From an uncultured Collinsella sp. (GTDB lineage: Bacteria > Actinomycetota > Coriobacteriia > Coriobacteriales > Coriobacteriaceae): a stretch of DNA of 20,457 nucleotides. The stretch's first letter is position 1, and each line of letters starts with the position of its first letter. The stretch covers positions 1 through 20,457 of the forward strand of contig CABUOF010000039.1 in assembly GCA_902493125.1 (NCBI GenBank), given 5' to 3'. Of the stretch, positions 13,850 through 20,457 are shown piece by piece. The notes under the pieces were generated by a model, which ran no database searches, was not told the origin of the DNA, and was given only the letters and a program-made list of their open reading frames with translations. Made by a program: the position numbers and the translations under genes.

Positions 13850-16276
13850 TTACGCGTGCCAGATCTCGTCGCGGTACTCGCGAATGGTGCGGTCGCTCGA
13901 GAACCAGCCCGAGGAGGCGGTGTTGAGCAGCGCCTTGCGGTTCCAGGTCTCCTGGTCGCCATAGCTGCCCGTGAGCTTCTCCCACGCATCCACGTAGCTG
14001 CGGAAGTCGGCCATGACCAGGTCGGGGTCGTTGTTGTTCATGAGCTCGTTGTAGATGCTCTCGAAGTTGCCCGAAAGACCCGCAAAGGTATTGTCCTTGA
14101 GCTCGTCCATCACGCGGCCCAGGCGCTCACGGTCGCCGTTGAGGGTATCCCACGCAAAGTAGCTGTTCGATGCCCAGAGCTGCTCGACCTCGGGAGCGGT
14201 CAGGCCAAAGATGGCCTCGTTCTCGCGTCCGGCCAGGTCGGCAATCTCGATGTTGGCGCCGTCGAGGGTGCCCAGCGTAATGGCGCCGTTCATCATGAGC
14301 TTCATGTTGGACGTGCCCGATGCCTCCTTGCCGGCCGTGGAGATCTGCTCCGAGATCTCGGCGGCAGGGTAGATGAGCTGGGCGTTGCTCACACGGAAGT
14401 TGGGGATAAAGCAGACCTTCATGACCTCGTTCACGCGGGCGTCGTTGTTGATGACGTCGGCCACGGAGTTAATGAGGCGGATGGTCTCCTTGGCAAAGGT
14501 GTAGCTCGAGGCAGCCTTGCCGCTAAAGATAAAGGTCGTCGGCGTCACATGGAAGTTGGGATCGGCGATGCGGCGGTTGTAGATGTCCATCACCTTCATG
14601 ATGTTCATGAGCTGGCGCTTGTAGGCGTGGAAGCGCTTCACCTGGACATCGAAGACGGTGTTGGGGTCAATGACCAGACCGGTCTCGGCCTTAACGTAGG
14701 CGGCCAGACGCTCCTTGTTGGCGCGCTTGGAGGCACCCACGGCCTTCAGGAACTCGGTGTCGTTCTGGAACTCTTTGAGCTTCTCCAGCTCAAAGGCGTC
14801 CTTCAGCCAGCCGTCGCCAATGGCCTCGGTCACGAGCTTGGCGTAGGTGGGGTTGGCCTCGGCAAAGAAGCGACGGTGCGAGATGCCATTGGTCTTGTTG
14901 TTGAACTTCTCGGGCGTCAGGGCATAGAAGTCCTTGAGCACGATGTTCTTGATGATGTCGGAGTGGATCTTTGCCACGCCGTTGACGCTGTAGCTGCAGA
15001 TCACGGACAGGTTGGCCATGCGAATCTCGCCGTCCCACAGAATGGCGGTCTGGCGCAGACGCTCCTGCCAGCCCTCCTGCGTGGTGTCGAACGACTCGTG
15101 CCAACGACGGCTGATCTCGTCGATGATCTGGTACACACGGGGGAGGAGCTTGGAGAACGTGCCGATGGGCCACTTCTCCAGGGCCTCGGGCAGGATGGTG
15201 TGGTTGGTGTAGCTCACGACCTGCGTCACGATGTTCCAGGCGTCATCCCACTCGAGTTTCTTCTCGTCGATGAGGATGCGCATCAGCTCGGGGCCGCACA
15301 TGGCGGGGTGCGTGTCGTTGGTGTGGATGGCCACAAACTGCGGCAGCAGGTCCCAGTTCTCGCCGTGCTCCTTCTCAAAGGTGTCGAGCAGGCTGTAGAT
15401 GCCGGCCGAAACAAACAGGTACTCCTGCTTTAAGCGCAGCAGACGGCCGTGCTCGCCGGCGTCGTTGGGGTAGAGGATGGCGCTGATGGCCTCGGCCTCG
15501 GCGCGCTCAGCATCGGCCAGGGCGTAGTCGCCGCGGTTGAAGGCCTCCAGGTCAAAGTGCTCCTCGACCGGCTCGGCTGCCCAGACGCGCAGCTTGTTGA
15601 CGGTCTCGCCGGCGTAGCCCACCACGGGGATGTCATAGGGGACGGCCAAGATGTCCTGCGTGTCCACCGTGCGGTAGAACGTGCGGCCGTTCTCCTCAAA
15701 GCCCTCAACATGGCCACCAAACTTAATGGTCACGGCCTTGTCCTGACGACGGACCTCCCAGGGATAGCCGTGGGTGAGCCACTCGTCGGTGGCCTCGACC
15801 TGGCTGCCGTTGACGATTTCCTGCTTAAACAGGCCGTAGCGGTAGCGCATGCCGTTGCCGTAGCCGGCAATGCCATCGGCTGCCATGGAATCTAGGAAGC
15901 ACGCTGCCAGACGGCCCAGGCCACCGTTGCCCAGAGCCGGATCGGGCTCCTGGTTCTCGATGACGGACAGGTCAAAGCCCATGTCGTCGAGCGCCTCGGC
16001 GACCATGTCGCGCACGCCAAAGTTGAGCAGGTAGTTGTCGAGCAGGCGGCCGATCAAAAACTCGATCGAGAAGTAGTACACGCGCTTCTTGCCCTCGGCG
16101 GTGGCACGGGCGTCACTCTTGGTGGCAACGGTGCGGGCCTTCTCGGCCACGAGCTTGGCCAGGGCGTTAAAGCGATCGAGGTCGCTGGCGGCCTCGACGC
16201 TCTTGCCGCTGATGCTCATGACGGCATCGCGATAGAGCTCGGTAAACTCCTGCTTGTTGTCGAAGATCTTATTCAT
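13850..16276 (-). CDS. glgP: Glycogen phosphorylase
   Basis: GlgP (GT35) releases glucose-1-phosphate from the non-reducing ends of glycogen using phosphate and pyridoxal phosphate. The signature EASGTSNMKLMMNGAITLGT carries the PLP-binding lysine at about residue 659; GNGGLGRLAACFLDSMA and the N-terminal YYFSIEFLIGRLL are also characteristic. The length is 808 residues, typical. ATG 16276 (MNKIFDNKQEF) is preferred because GGAAGGA lies 4 nt upstream; an in-frame ATG at 16321 lacks this. It starts 93 nt after glgB. Synthesis and breakdown genes in one operon suggest glycogen turnover is set by enzyme regulation rather than by separate transcription. No basic tail is present. Confidence 0.97.
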   Translation of the reverse strand: MNKIFDNKQEFTELYRDAVMSISGKSVEAASDLDRFNALAKLVAEKARTVATKSDARATAEGKKRVYYFSIEFLIGRLLDNYLLNFGVRDMVAEALDDMGFDLSVIENQEPDPALGNGGLGRLAACFLDSMAADGIAGYGNGMRYRYGLFKQEIVNGSQVEATDEWLTHGYPWEVRRQDKAVTIKFGGHVEGFEENGRTFYRTVDTQDILAVPYDIPVVGYAGETVNKLRVWAAEPVEEHFDLEAFNRGDYALADAERAEAEAISAILYPNDAGEHGRLLRLKQEYLFVSAGIYSLLDTFEKEHGENWDLLPQFVAIHTNDTHPAMCGPELMRILIDEKKLEWDDAWNIVTQVVSYTNHTILPEALEKWPIGTFSKLLPRVYQIIDEISRRWHESFDTTQEGWQERLRQTAILWDGEIRMANLSVICSYSVNGVAKIHSDIIKNIVLKDFYALTPEKFNNKTNGISHRRFFAEANPTYAKLVTEAIGDGWLKDAFELEKLKEFQNDTEFLKAVGASKRANKERLAAYVKAETGLVIDPNTVFDVQVKRFHAYKRQLMNIMKVMDIYNRRIADPNFHVTPTTFIFSGKAASSYTFAKETIRLINSVADVINNDARVNEVMKVCFIPNFRVSNAQLIYPAAEISEQISTAGKEASGTSNMKLMMNGAITLGTLDGANIEIADLAGRENEAIFGLTAPEVEQLWASNSYFAWDTLNGDRERLGRVMDELKDNTFAGLSGNFESIYNELMNNNDPDLVMADFRSYVDAWEKLTGSYGDQETWNRKALLNTASSGWFSSDRTIREYRDEIWHA

Positions 16277-16332
16277 ACGTTCCTTCCCCCGGGGATGTTT
16301 CTCCCGGAACGGTTGTGACATGTATCCTACGC

Positions 16333-16342
16333 CCCCGCGGGG
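16333..16342. other. GC-rich palindrome in the glgB-glgP junction
   Basis: CCCCGCGGGG (16333-16342) is self-complementary and lies in the 93-nt gap after glgB. Near it, GTAAC and GTTAC (about 16358-16373) form a 5-bp inverted repeat overlapping the glgB stop codon. Neither has a T tract. Weak evidence for function. Confidence 0.3.
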
Positions 16343-16369
16343 CGGGTAATTACAGTGGTAACGATTTTG

Positions 16370-18613
16370 TTACGCATCCTTGCCAGATGCTTTAACAGCG
16401 CCTGCCTTAGCCTTGGGAGCAGCCTTTTTAGCGGTTGTCTTCTTTGTCTTGGGCTTAGCCGTTGCTTTGGCGGCAGACTTGACAGTCTTCGCCTTAACCG
16501 AAGCCTTCTTGGCAGCCGCGGTCTTGGGCTTTACCGAGGACGAGCGCTTGCGCGTCGCCTTCTTGGGCTCCTCGACCACGGGCGGCTTGTAGCTGCTCGG
16601 ACCGCGGCGCTTAAGCACCACACCTGCCAGCCCGGGCACCTTAATCTCGATGGAGTCCATCTGCCCGTTCCAGGGATAGGGCTCGCTCGAGCAGGTGTAG
16701 GGCTCCTTGCCGGCGTATCCGCTGCCGCCAAACTCAGGACGGTCGGAATCGAAGATGACCTCCCAGTCACCTTCGCGCGGCACGCCCACGCGGAAGCTCT
16801 CGTAGCTCGCCGGGTCAAAGTTGATCAGGATCACCAAATCGTCATCGACGTTCTCGCCCTGACGCACAAAGCTCACGATGGACTGCTTGGAGTTATCCGC
16901 GTCGATCCAGGTAAAGCCGTCGTCGGTGTAGCCGCGCTCGTACAGGGCGGGCTCGGCGGTGTACAGGTGGTTGAGCGCCTTGATAAACGCCTGATGATGA
17001 CGGTGGGTCTCGTACTCCTCGGTCAGGAACCACTGAATGGACTCGTAGTAGCGCCACTCAATAAACTGGCCGATCTCGTTGCCCATAAAGTTGAGCTTGG
17101 CACCGGGGTGCGTCATCTGGTAGAAGGCCAGCGTGCGCAGGCCGGCAAACTGACGCCACCAGTCGCCCGGCATGCGGCCGATGAGCGAGCACTTGCCATG
17201 TACGACCTCGTCGTGGCTGAGCGGGCAGATGAAGTTCTCGGTAAAGGCGTACATGATGGAGAACGTGAGCAAGCCGTGGTTGCCGGGGCGCCACGGAAAA
17301 TCGGTCTGCATGTAGTGCAGGGTGTCGTTCATCCAGCCCATGTCCCACTTGTAGTGGAAGCCCAGGCCGCCATCCTGCGGCGGATAGGTGACGAGCGGCC
17401 ACGCGGTGGACTCCTCGGCCATCATCATCACGTCGGGGTAGTGTGCCTCAACGGCGCAGTTGACCTGACGGATAAATGCGCTGGCGTCCAAGTCCTCCTC
17501 GGTACCGTACTTGTTGAACTTCTTTTGGCCAGGATCGTCGATGCCAAAGTTGAGATACAACATGCTAGACACGCCGTCCATGCGAATGCCGTCCACGTGG
17601 AAGTTCTCGAGCCAGTACAGTACGTTGGAGACCAGGAAGGAGCGAACCTCGCCGCGGGCGAAGTCAAACTTGTGCGTGCCCCAGTTGGGGTGAATCTCGT
17701 GCTCAAACAGCATGTGGCCGTTAAAGGTGGCAAGGCCGTGGGAGTCGGCGCAAAAACCGCCGGGCACCCAGTCCATGATTACGCCGATGCCTGCCTCGTG
17801 GCACGCATCGATAAAATGCATGAGCTGCTGCGGATTGCCGTAGCGCGACGTGGCGGCGTAATAGCCAGTCGTCTGGTAGCCCCAGGAGCCATCGAAGGGA
17901 TGCTCCATAAGCGGCATGACCTCGATATGCGTGTAGCCCATGTCGCGCACGTAGTCCACGAGCTCCACCGATAGGTCGTCGTAGGTGTAAAACTCACCGC
18001 GCTGCGCGGGGAAGGGGTCCATGGGGCCGGGGTAGTTGCCGTACTCGTCGGGCTCGCCCTGCGGCGCGTCGCCATGGCGCTTCCACGAGCCAATATGCAC
18101 CTCGTAGATGTTAAGGGGTTGCGACATGTGGTTATGGCCGGCACGGCGCTTGAGCCATGCGGCGTCGTTCCACTGGTAGCCGTCGAGGGTCCACAGCACG
18201 CTCGCCGTTCCCGGAGGGCACTCTGACTTAAAGGCGTATGGATCGGCCTTGTAGAGTTTTTCGCCCTCGTTGGTCTCGATGAGGTACTTATAGAGCTGAC
18301 CCTGCTCGGCGCCAGGAATAAAACCTTCCCAAATAGCGCTCGTATGCACGGGCACCAGCGGGTTGGCTTGCTCATCCCAGTCGTTAAATTCGCCAATGAC
18401 GTGAACGCTCTTTACGTCGGGAGCCCAAACGCAAAAACGCCAGCCGCGCGTACGGTTCTGCGTGTCGGGGTGCGCGCCCATCTTTTCCCAGCTGCGCTCC
18501 CACGTACCGATGCCAAACAGATAGACATCGTCCTTGGTGAGCTCCGGTGCATGCGGGGCGGCTTTACGGGTAGCAGGCTTTTTGGTTGCTGGCTTTAGCT
18601 TTGTATCGCTCAC
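16370..18613 (-). CDS. glgB: 1,4-alpha-glucan branching enzyme GlgB with basic terminal tails
   Basis: GlgB (GH13) cuts alpha-1,4 chains and re-attaches them as alpha-1,6 branches. A CBM48-like domain (GWRFCVWAPDVKSVHVIGEFNDW) precedes the barrel. Catalytic regions are DWVPGGFCADSHG (I), GIRMDGVSSMLY with the nucleophile Asp about 346 (II), MMAEESTAWP at about 400 (III) and LSHDEVVHGK (IV). GTG 18613 is chosen because GGGA lies at good spacing; ATGs at 18625 and 18628 are alternatives adding 4-5 residues. The far upstream ATG at 18748 would run through the leader stem-loops and is unlikely. The final 67 residues (from about 681, EEPKKATRKRSSSVKPKTAA onward) are rich in Lys, Ala and Thr, and the first 26 residues are also basic (KLKPATKKPATRKAAP). 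These tails match the style of the GlgA tail and lie outside the conserved fold. It is the first gene of the operon. Confidence 0.95.
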   Translation of the reverse strand: MSDTKLKPATKKPATRKAAPHAPELTKDDVYLFGIGTWERSWEKMGAHPDTQNRTRGWRFCVWAPDVKSVHVIGEFNDWDEQANPLVPVHTSAIWEGFIPGAEQGQLYKYLIETNEGEKLYKADPYAFKSECPPGTASVLWTLDGYQWNDAAWLKRRAGHNHMSQPLNIYEVHIGSWKRHGDAPQGEPDEYGNYPGPMDPFPAQRGEFYTYDDLSVELVDYVRDMGYTHIEVMPLMEHPFDGSWGYQTTGYYAATSRYGNPQQLMHFIDACHEAGIGVIMDWVPGGFCADSHGLATFNGHMLFEHEIHPNWGTHKFDFARGEVRSFLVSNVLYWLENFHVDGIRMDGVSSMLYLNFGIDDPGQKKFNKYGTEEDLDASAFIRQVNCAVEAHYPDVMMMAEESTAWPLVTYPPQDGGLGFHYKWDMGWMNDTLHYMQTDFPWRPGNHGLLTFSIMYAFTENFICPLSHDEVVHGKCSLIGRMPGDWWRQFAGLRTLAFYQMTHPGAKLNFMGNEIGQFIEWRYYESIQWFLTEEYETHRHHQAFIKALNHLYTAEPALYERGYTDDGFTWIDADNSKQSIVSFVRQGENVDDDLVILINFDPASYESFRVGVPREGDWEVIFDSDRPEFGGSGYAGKEPYTCSSEPYPWNGQMDSIEIKVPGLAGVVLKRRGPSSYKPPVVEEPKKATRKRSSSVKPKTAAAKKASVKAKTVKSAAKATAKPKTKKTTAKKAAPKAKAGAVKASGKDA

Positions 18614-18679
18614 GTTTGATCCCATCATGACGCGGCAGCGTGTTGCCTTGGTGACTAGATGCGAAAGGTCCAAGGCTGC

Positions 18680-18739
18680 ACGAATCGAAGGGACGGCGAT
18701 AGTTCTATGATTCGTTCCACCTCGCGTGCTCGGTGGAAC
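18680..18739 (-). promoter_or_regulatory. Structured 5' leader of glgB
   Basis: Read on the minus strand, a first hairpin pairs GTTCCACC (18739-18732) with GGTGGAAC (18721-18714), 8 bp. A second pairs ACGAATC (18715-18709) with GATTCGT (18686-18680), 7 bp, with an ATAG/CTAT stem inside. The two overlap by 2 nt and so may compete at the edge. No T tract follows. This may be a regulatory leader or simply a stabilising 5' structure; it does not match a riboswitch class I recognise. Confidence 0.4.
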
Positions 18740-18825
18740 TTTCGGCAAAAACTACGATAACACCTGTACGTTACTTTTATGAACGAAAGAGGATTTGCGG
18801 GGGCGTTTAATCGGTAAGCGCCATG

Positions 18826-18834
18826 TTTATACCA
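18826..18834 (-). promoter_or_regulatory. Possible extended -10 promoter of glgB
   Basis: On the minus strand the sequence reads TGGTATAAA, an extended -10 element (TGn plus TATAAA). The -35 position (about 18849-18854) reads TACCAC and lies at the edge of the inverted repeat at 18850-18875. This arrangement fits a regulated promoter with a leader of about 200 nt. Confidence 0.35.
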
Positions 18835-18849
18835 CTTGCAGAATTGCCG

Positions 18850-18875
18850 TGGTAAAACTCTTGACAGTTTTACCA
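18850..18875. promoter_or_regulatory. Perfect inverted-repeat operator upstream of glgB
   Basis: TGGTAAAACT (18850-18859) and AGTTTTACCA (18866-18875) form a perfect 10-bp inverted repeat with a 6-bp spacer (CTTGAC). The half-sites are 16 bp apart, about one and a half helical turns. There is no T tract. Symmetry plus reuse of the same word upstream of the GH13-GH77 gene points to a dimeric or tetrameric transcription factor. Confidence 0.55.
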
Positions 18876-18901
18876 ATTAGGGTTTCAAGATTGTTAGGTT
18901 G

Positions 18902-18917
18902 ACGTTTGGTAAAACGT
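18902..18917. promoter_or_regulatory. Second operator-like palindrome
   Basis: ACGTTT (18902-18907) and AAACGT (18912-18917) are a perfect 6-bp inverted repeat around GGTA, and the site includes TTGGTAAAACG (18906-18916), identical to the site at 8975-8985. It lies 43 nt before the HAD-gene ATG, so it could affect both divergent genes. Confidence 0.5.
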
Positions 18918-18959
18918 TTTTAGCAGGTTGTTTACCCTTTGACATCGAAAGGCTCGTTT

Positions 18960-19646
18960 ATGGACCACATCGCTGCCCCAAGTGTTGCTTTTATTTTCGA
19001 TTGCGACGGCACGCTGGTTAATAGCACCCCCGTTTGGGCCTATGCCCAGCCCGAGTTATTGCACCGCCACGGAGTTGACGTGACGGTCGACGATTTTGCC
19101 CAGTTTGAGCATTTGTCGCTCGAGGACGAGTGCCAGGCCTACCACGACACCTGGGGCATTGGCTCAAATGGCGAGGAGCTCTACCGCGAGTTGAGCGACA
19201 TCCTGATCGATGGCTACTCCAAGGTGCCGCCGCGCGAGGGTCTGCTTGTATTTTTGAAGCAGGCGAAGGAGGCCGGTATTGCCATGTGCGTTGCCACGTC
19301 CACGCCCGCCGAGTTGGTTACGTCTGCGCTTGCGGGCGCCGGGCTCGATGCCTACATGGAGTTCGTGACCACCACCGGCGAGGCGGGCTCCAAACAGTTT
19401 CCCGACGTGTACGAGCTGGCGCTGCGCCGTCTGGAGGAGCGCCATGGGCACCAGTTTGAGCGCGCTTGGGTGTTTGAGGACGCCGTCTTTGGCCTAAAGA
19501 GCTCTGGCACCGCCGGCTTTAAGCGCGTGGGCATCTATGACCCGCACGGCCGTATGGAGCGCGACGAGGTTCGCGACAACTGCGAGATCTTTATCGATAG
19601 CTATGAGGACCTGGACCTGGCCCGCGTGCTTTCGCTTGAGGGATAG
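18960..19646 (+). CDS. HAD-superfamily hydrolase, phosphatase / beta-phosphoglucomutase-like
   Basis: A 228-residue HAD-family enzyme. Motif I FDCDGTLVNSTP carries the nucleophile Asp and the following acid/base Asp; motif II is VATST; a lysine follows in GSKQFPDVY; motif IV is VFEDAVFGLKS. The region between motifs I and II is a helical cap, as in the subfamily that includes phosphoglycolate phosphatase and beta-phosphoglucomutase. ATG 18960 is chosen because GAAAGG lies 7 nt upstream; a TTG at 18939 is less likely. The substrate cannot be read from sequence. Its position opposite the glycogen operon hints at a sugar phosphate, but this is only inference. It is followed 9 nt later by the thiamine pyrophosphokinase-like gene. 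Confidence 0.85.
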   Translation: MDHIAAPSVAFIFDCDGTLVNSTPVWAYAQPELLHRHGVDVTVDDFAQFEHLSLEDECQAYHDTWGIGSNGEELYRELSDILIDGYSKVPPREGLLVFLKQAKEAGIAMCVATSTPAELVTSALAGAGLDAYMEFVTTTGEAGSKQFPDVYELALRRLEERHGHQFERAWVFEDAVFGLKSSGTAGFKRVGIYDPHGRMERDEVRDNCEIFIDSYEDLDLARVLSLEG

Positions 19647-19655
19647 GCGAGAGCT

Positions 19656-20324
19656 GTGGCTTGCAAGGTATTGGTTGTCTGTGGCTCGCCAGTGGTGGCG
19701 AGCGCGGATCTACTACGTCAGCTGGCGGGGGAGTGCGACCACGTTGTCGCCGTGGACCGCGGACTCGATGCGCTGTCGGGCGCGGGGCTGGGCTGCGATG
19801 TGTATGTAGGAGATGCCGACACGGTGAGCGATGCAGGTCGCGCGCTGGTCGATGCCGCCGAAGCCTTTGAGGTAGAGCGTCACGACTCGTACAAGGACTA
19901 TACCGATCTGGCACTGGCACTCGATTCGGTCCGCCGTCGCTGGCCGGGTGCCGAACTGGTTGCGACCTGCGCCACCGGCGGCCGTCCCGACATGGCGCTT
20001 TCCGTACTGGGCCTGCTCGCGGGCTACGAGGATGCCCCAGTCTGGATCGCCGAGGACAAGGTGGTCGCCCGCATCCTTCATGCAGGCGAATCGTGGACCA
20101 TTGAAGGCGCCGAAGGCAAGACGTTCTCCATCATCGCCATAGCCCCCAACACCAAGGTGAGCGAACGCGGCCTAGAGTGGGAGCTAGATCACAGCCCTCT
20201 GGACCTGTTAGCTGACACGGGCATTAGCAACATAGTCCGATCCACCGCAGAGATCGAAGTCCATACCGGCACTGCAATAGCGTATTTGCTGCATCAGGGT
20301 TTTATCGGGACGGTCGGCGAGTAG
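19656..20324 (+). CDS. Thiamine pyrophosphokinase-like protein
   Basis: The enzyme family transfers pyrophosphate from ATP to thiamine, giving thiamine diphosphate. The 222-residue product shows VYVGDADTVSD (family form GDxDS), HDSYKDYTDLALAL (family form DKDxTDxxxAL) and CATGGRPDMALSVLGLL (family form GGRxDHxLxNL). The C-terminal half (KTFSIIAIAPNTKVSERGLEWEL) fits the beta-sandwich thiamine-binding domain, including the pattern near GLEWELDHSPL. Two usual residues are changed (Ser to Thr after GDAD, His to Met after GGRPD), so it may be a divergent member. The start is GTG 19656, preceded by AGGCGAGAG. It is likely co-transcribed with the HAD gene. Confidence 0.75.
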   Translation: MACKVLVVCGSPVVASADLLRQLAGECDHVVAVDRGLDALSGAGLGCDVYVGDADTVSDAGRALVDAAEAFEVERHDSYKDYTDLALALDSVRRRWPGAELVATCATGGRPDMALSVLGLLAGYEDAPVWIAEDKVVARILHAGESWTIEGAEGKTFSIIAIAPNTKVSERGLEWELDHSPLDLLADTGISNIVRSTAEIEVHTGTAIAYLLHQGFIGTVGE

Positions 20325-20363
20325 GAAAACCCGTAAGTGCGAGAAGCAATTGTAAAAAACTTC

Positions 20364-20392
20364 TTGCACAACTAAGAATCTTTCCCTATAGT
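20364..20392 (+). promoter_or_regulatory. Promoter of the tRNA-Ala gene
   Basis: TTGCAC (20364-20369) and TATAGT (20387-20392) are separated by exactly 17 nt, close to the sigma-70 consensus. Transcription would begin about 7 nt before the mature tRNA 5' end. Confidence 0.75.
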
Positions 20393-20405
20393 ATGTCCTC
20401 GTCAC

Positions 20406-20457
20406 GGGGGCGTAGCTCAGCTGGGAGAGCGCTTGACTGGCAGTCAAGAGGTCAGGG
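20406..20457 (+). tRNA. tRNA-Ala(GGC), 3' end outside the window
   Basis: The sequence GGGGGCG-TA-GCTC starts the acceptor arm and D stem, with the D loop and GAGC closing it. The anticodon stem CTTGA/TCAAG encloses CTGGCAG, giving anticodon GGC (20439-20441) for alanine. Then come the variable loop AGGTC and the first bases of the T stem; the window ends at about position 52 of the tRNA. The acceptor partner and the G3-U70 identity pair cannot be checked here. Confidence 0.93.

Larger units (their letters stand above)
18614..18959. other. Divergent regulatory region between glgB and the HAD gene
   Basis: This 346-nt stretch has no convincing gene; a 73-codon minus frame (18655-18876) has no ribosome-binding site and crosses structured and operator sequences. 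It holds a possible glgB promoter, three TGGTAAAAC-type sites, and stem-loops in what would be the glgB mRNA leader. A TTGACA at 18861-18866 could be a plus-strand -35 box, but no good -10 follows at 17 nt. Confidence 0.6.

Noticed and set aside
13856..15433. Plus-strand open frame of 525 codons
   Set aside because: It lies wholly opposite glgP, whose PLP motif and conserved sequence are clear. It reflects high-GC antisense openness.
16355..17974. Plus-strand open frame of 539 codons
   Set aside because: It is antisense to glgB, which has all four GH13 regions. No domain is recognisable.
18626..18748. Extended N terminus of GlgB starting at ATG 18748
   Set aside because: It would add 45 residues with no branching-enzyme similarity and would translate the structured leader. 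The GTG at 18613 (or ATGs at 18625/18628) fits better.
18834..18841. CTTGCAG-like word resembling Streptomyces MalR sites
   Set aside because: There is a single short copy with no repeat partner nearby; the TGGTAAAAC sites are far better supported.
18655..18876. Minus-strand 73-codon frame upstream of glgB
   Set aside because: It crosses the leader stem-loops, the candidate -10 and the operator repeat, and lacks a ribosome-binding site.

Overview
The window looks like a piece of chromosome from a gut actinobacterium of the class Coriobacteriia, most likely Collinsella or a close relative. The reasons are the high-GC coding bias, the order priA-def-fmt-rsmB, and a glycogen operon that pairs GlgC with a GlgD-type subunit. 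The assignment is by recognition only; no search was run. I see no phage, insertion sequence, CRISPR array or rRNA gene.

Left part (1-5220, plus strand): the 3' part of priA (replication restart helicase, cut by the window edge), then def (peptide deformylase), fmt (methionyl-tRNA formyltransferase) and rsmB (16S rRNA cytosine-5 methyltransferase). This is the translation-initiation and rRNA-modification cluster in which fmt and def do opposite steps on the initiator methionine. A large imperfect palindrome and a possible tiny hydrophobic ORF lie between def and fmt. A second palindrome and two stem-loops follow rsmB.

Middle (5221-18613, minus strand, read right to left): glgB, glgP, glgC, glgD, glgA, then a 1098-residue GH13-GH77 fusion enzyme, then a small FmdB-type zinc-ribbon gene. 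GlgC/GlgD make ADP-glucose, GlgA elongates, GlgB branches, GlgP phosphorolyses, and the fusion protein handles short maltooligosaccharides by hydrolysis and glucanotransfer. Together they form a full glycogen synthesis and recycling set.

The most striking observation is that the two chain-building enzymes, GlgA and GlgB, carry long lysine/alanine/threonine-rich tails that look like histone H1 or the tails of actinobacterial HU. GlgA has about 225 such residues after an acidic linker; GlgB has about 67 at its C terminus plus a short basic N terminus. The other glycogen enzymes here do not have them. Such tails are not part of the usual GlgA or GlgB fold and may localise or cluster the enzymes.

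Regulation: the region upstream of glgB (18614-18959) holds a perfect 10-bp inverted repeat of TGGTAAAACT and a third copy of the same core. The same 11-bp core, TTGGTAAAACG, lies upstream of the GH13-GH77 gene. This suggests one regulator for both ends of the glycogen locus. Stem-loops sit in most of the gene junctions of the locus.

Right part (18960-20457, plus strand): a HAD-family phosphatase gene and a thiamine pyrophosphokinase-like gene, closely spaced, followed by a well-formed promoter and the first 52 nt of a tRNA-Ala(GGC) gene that runs off the window.
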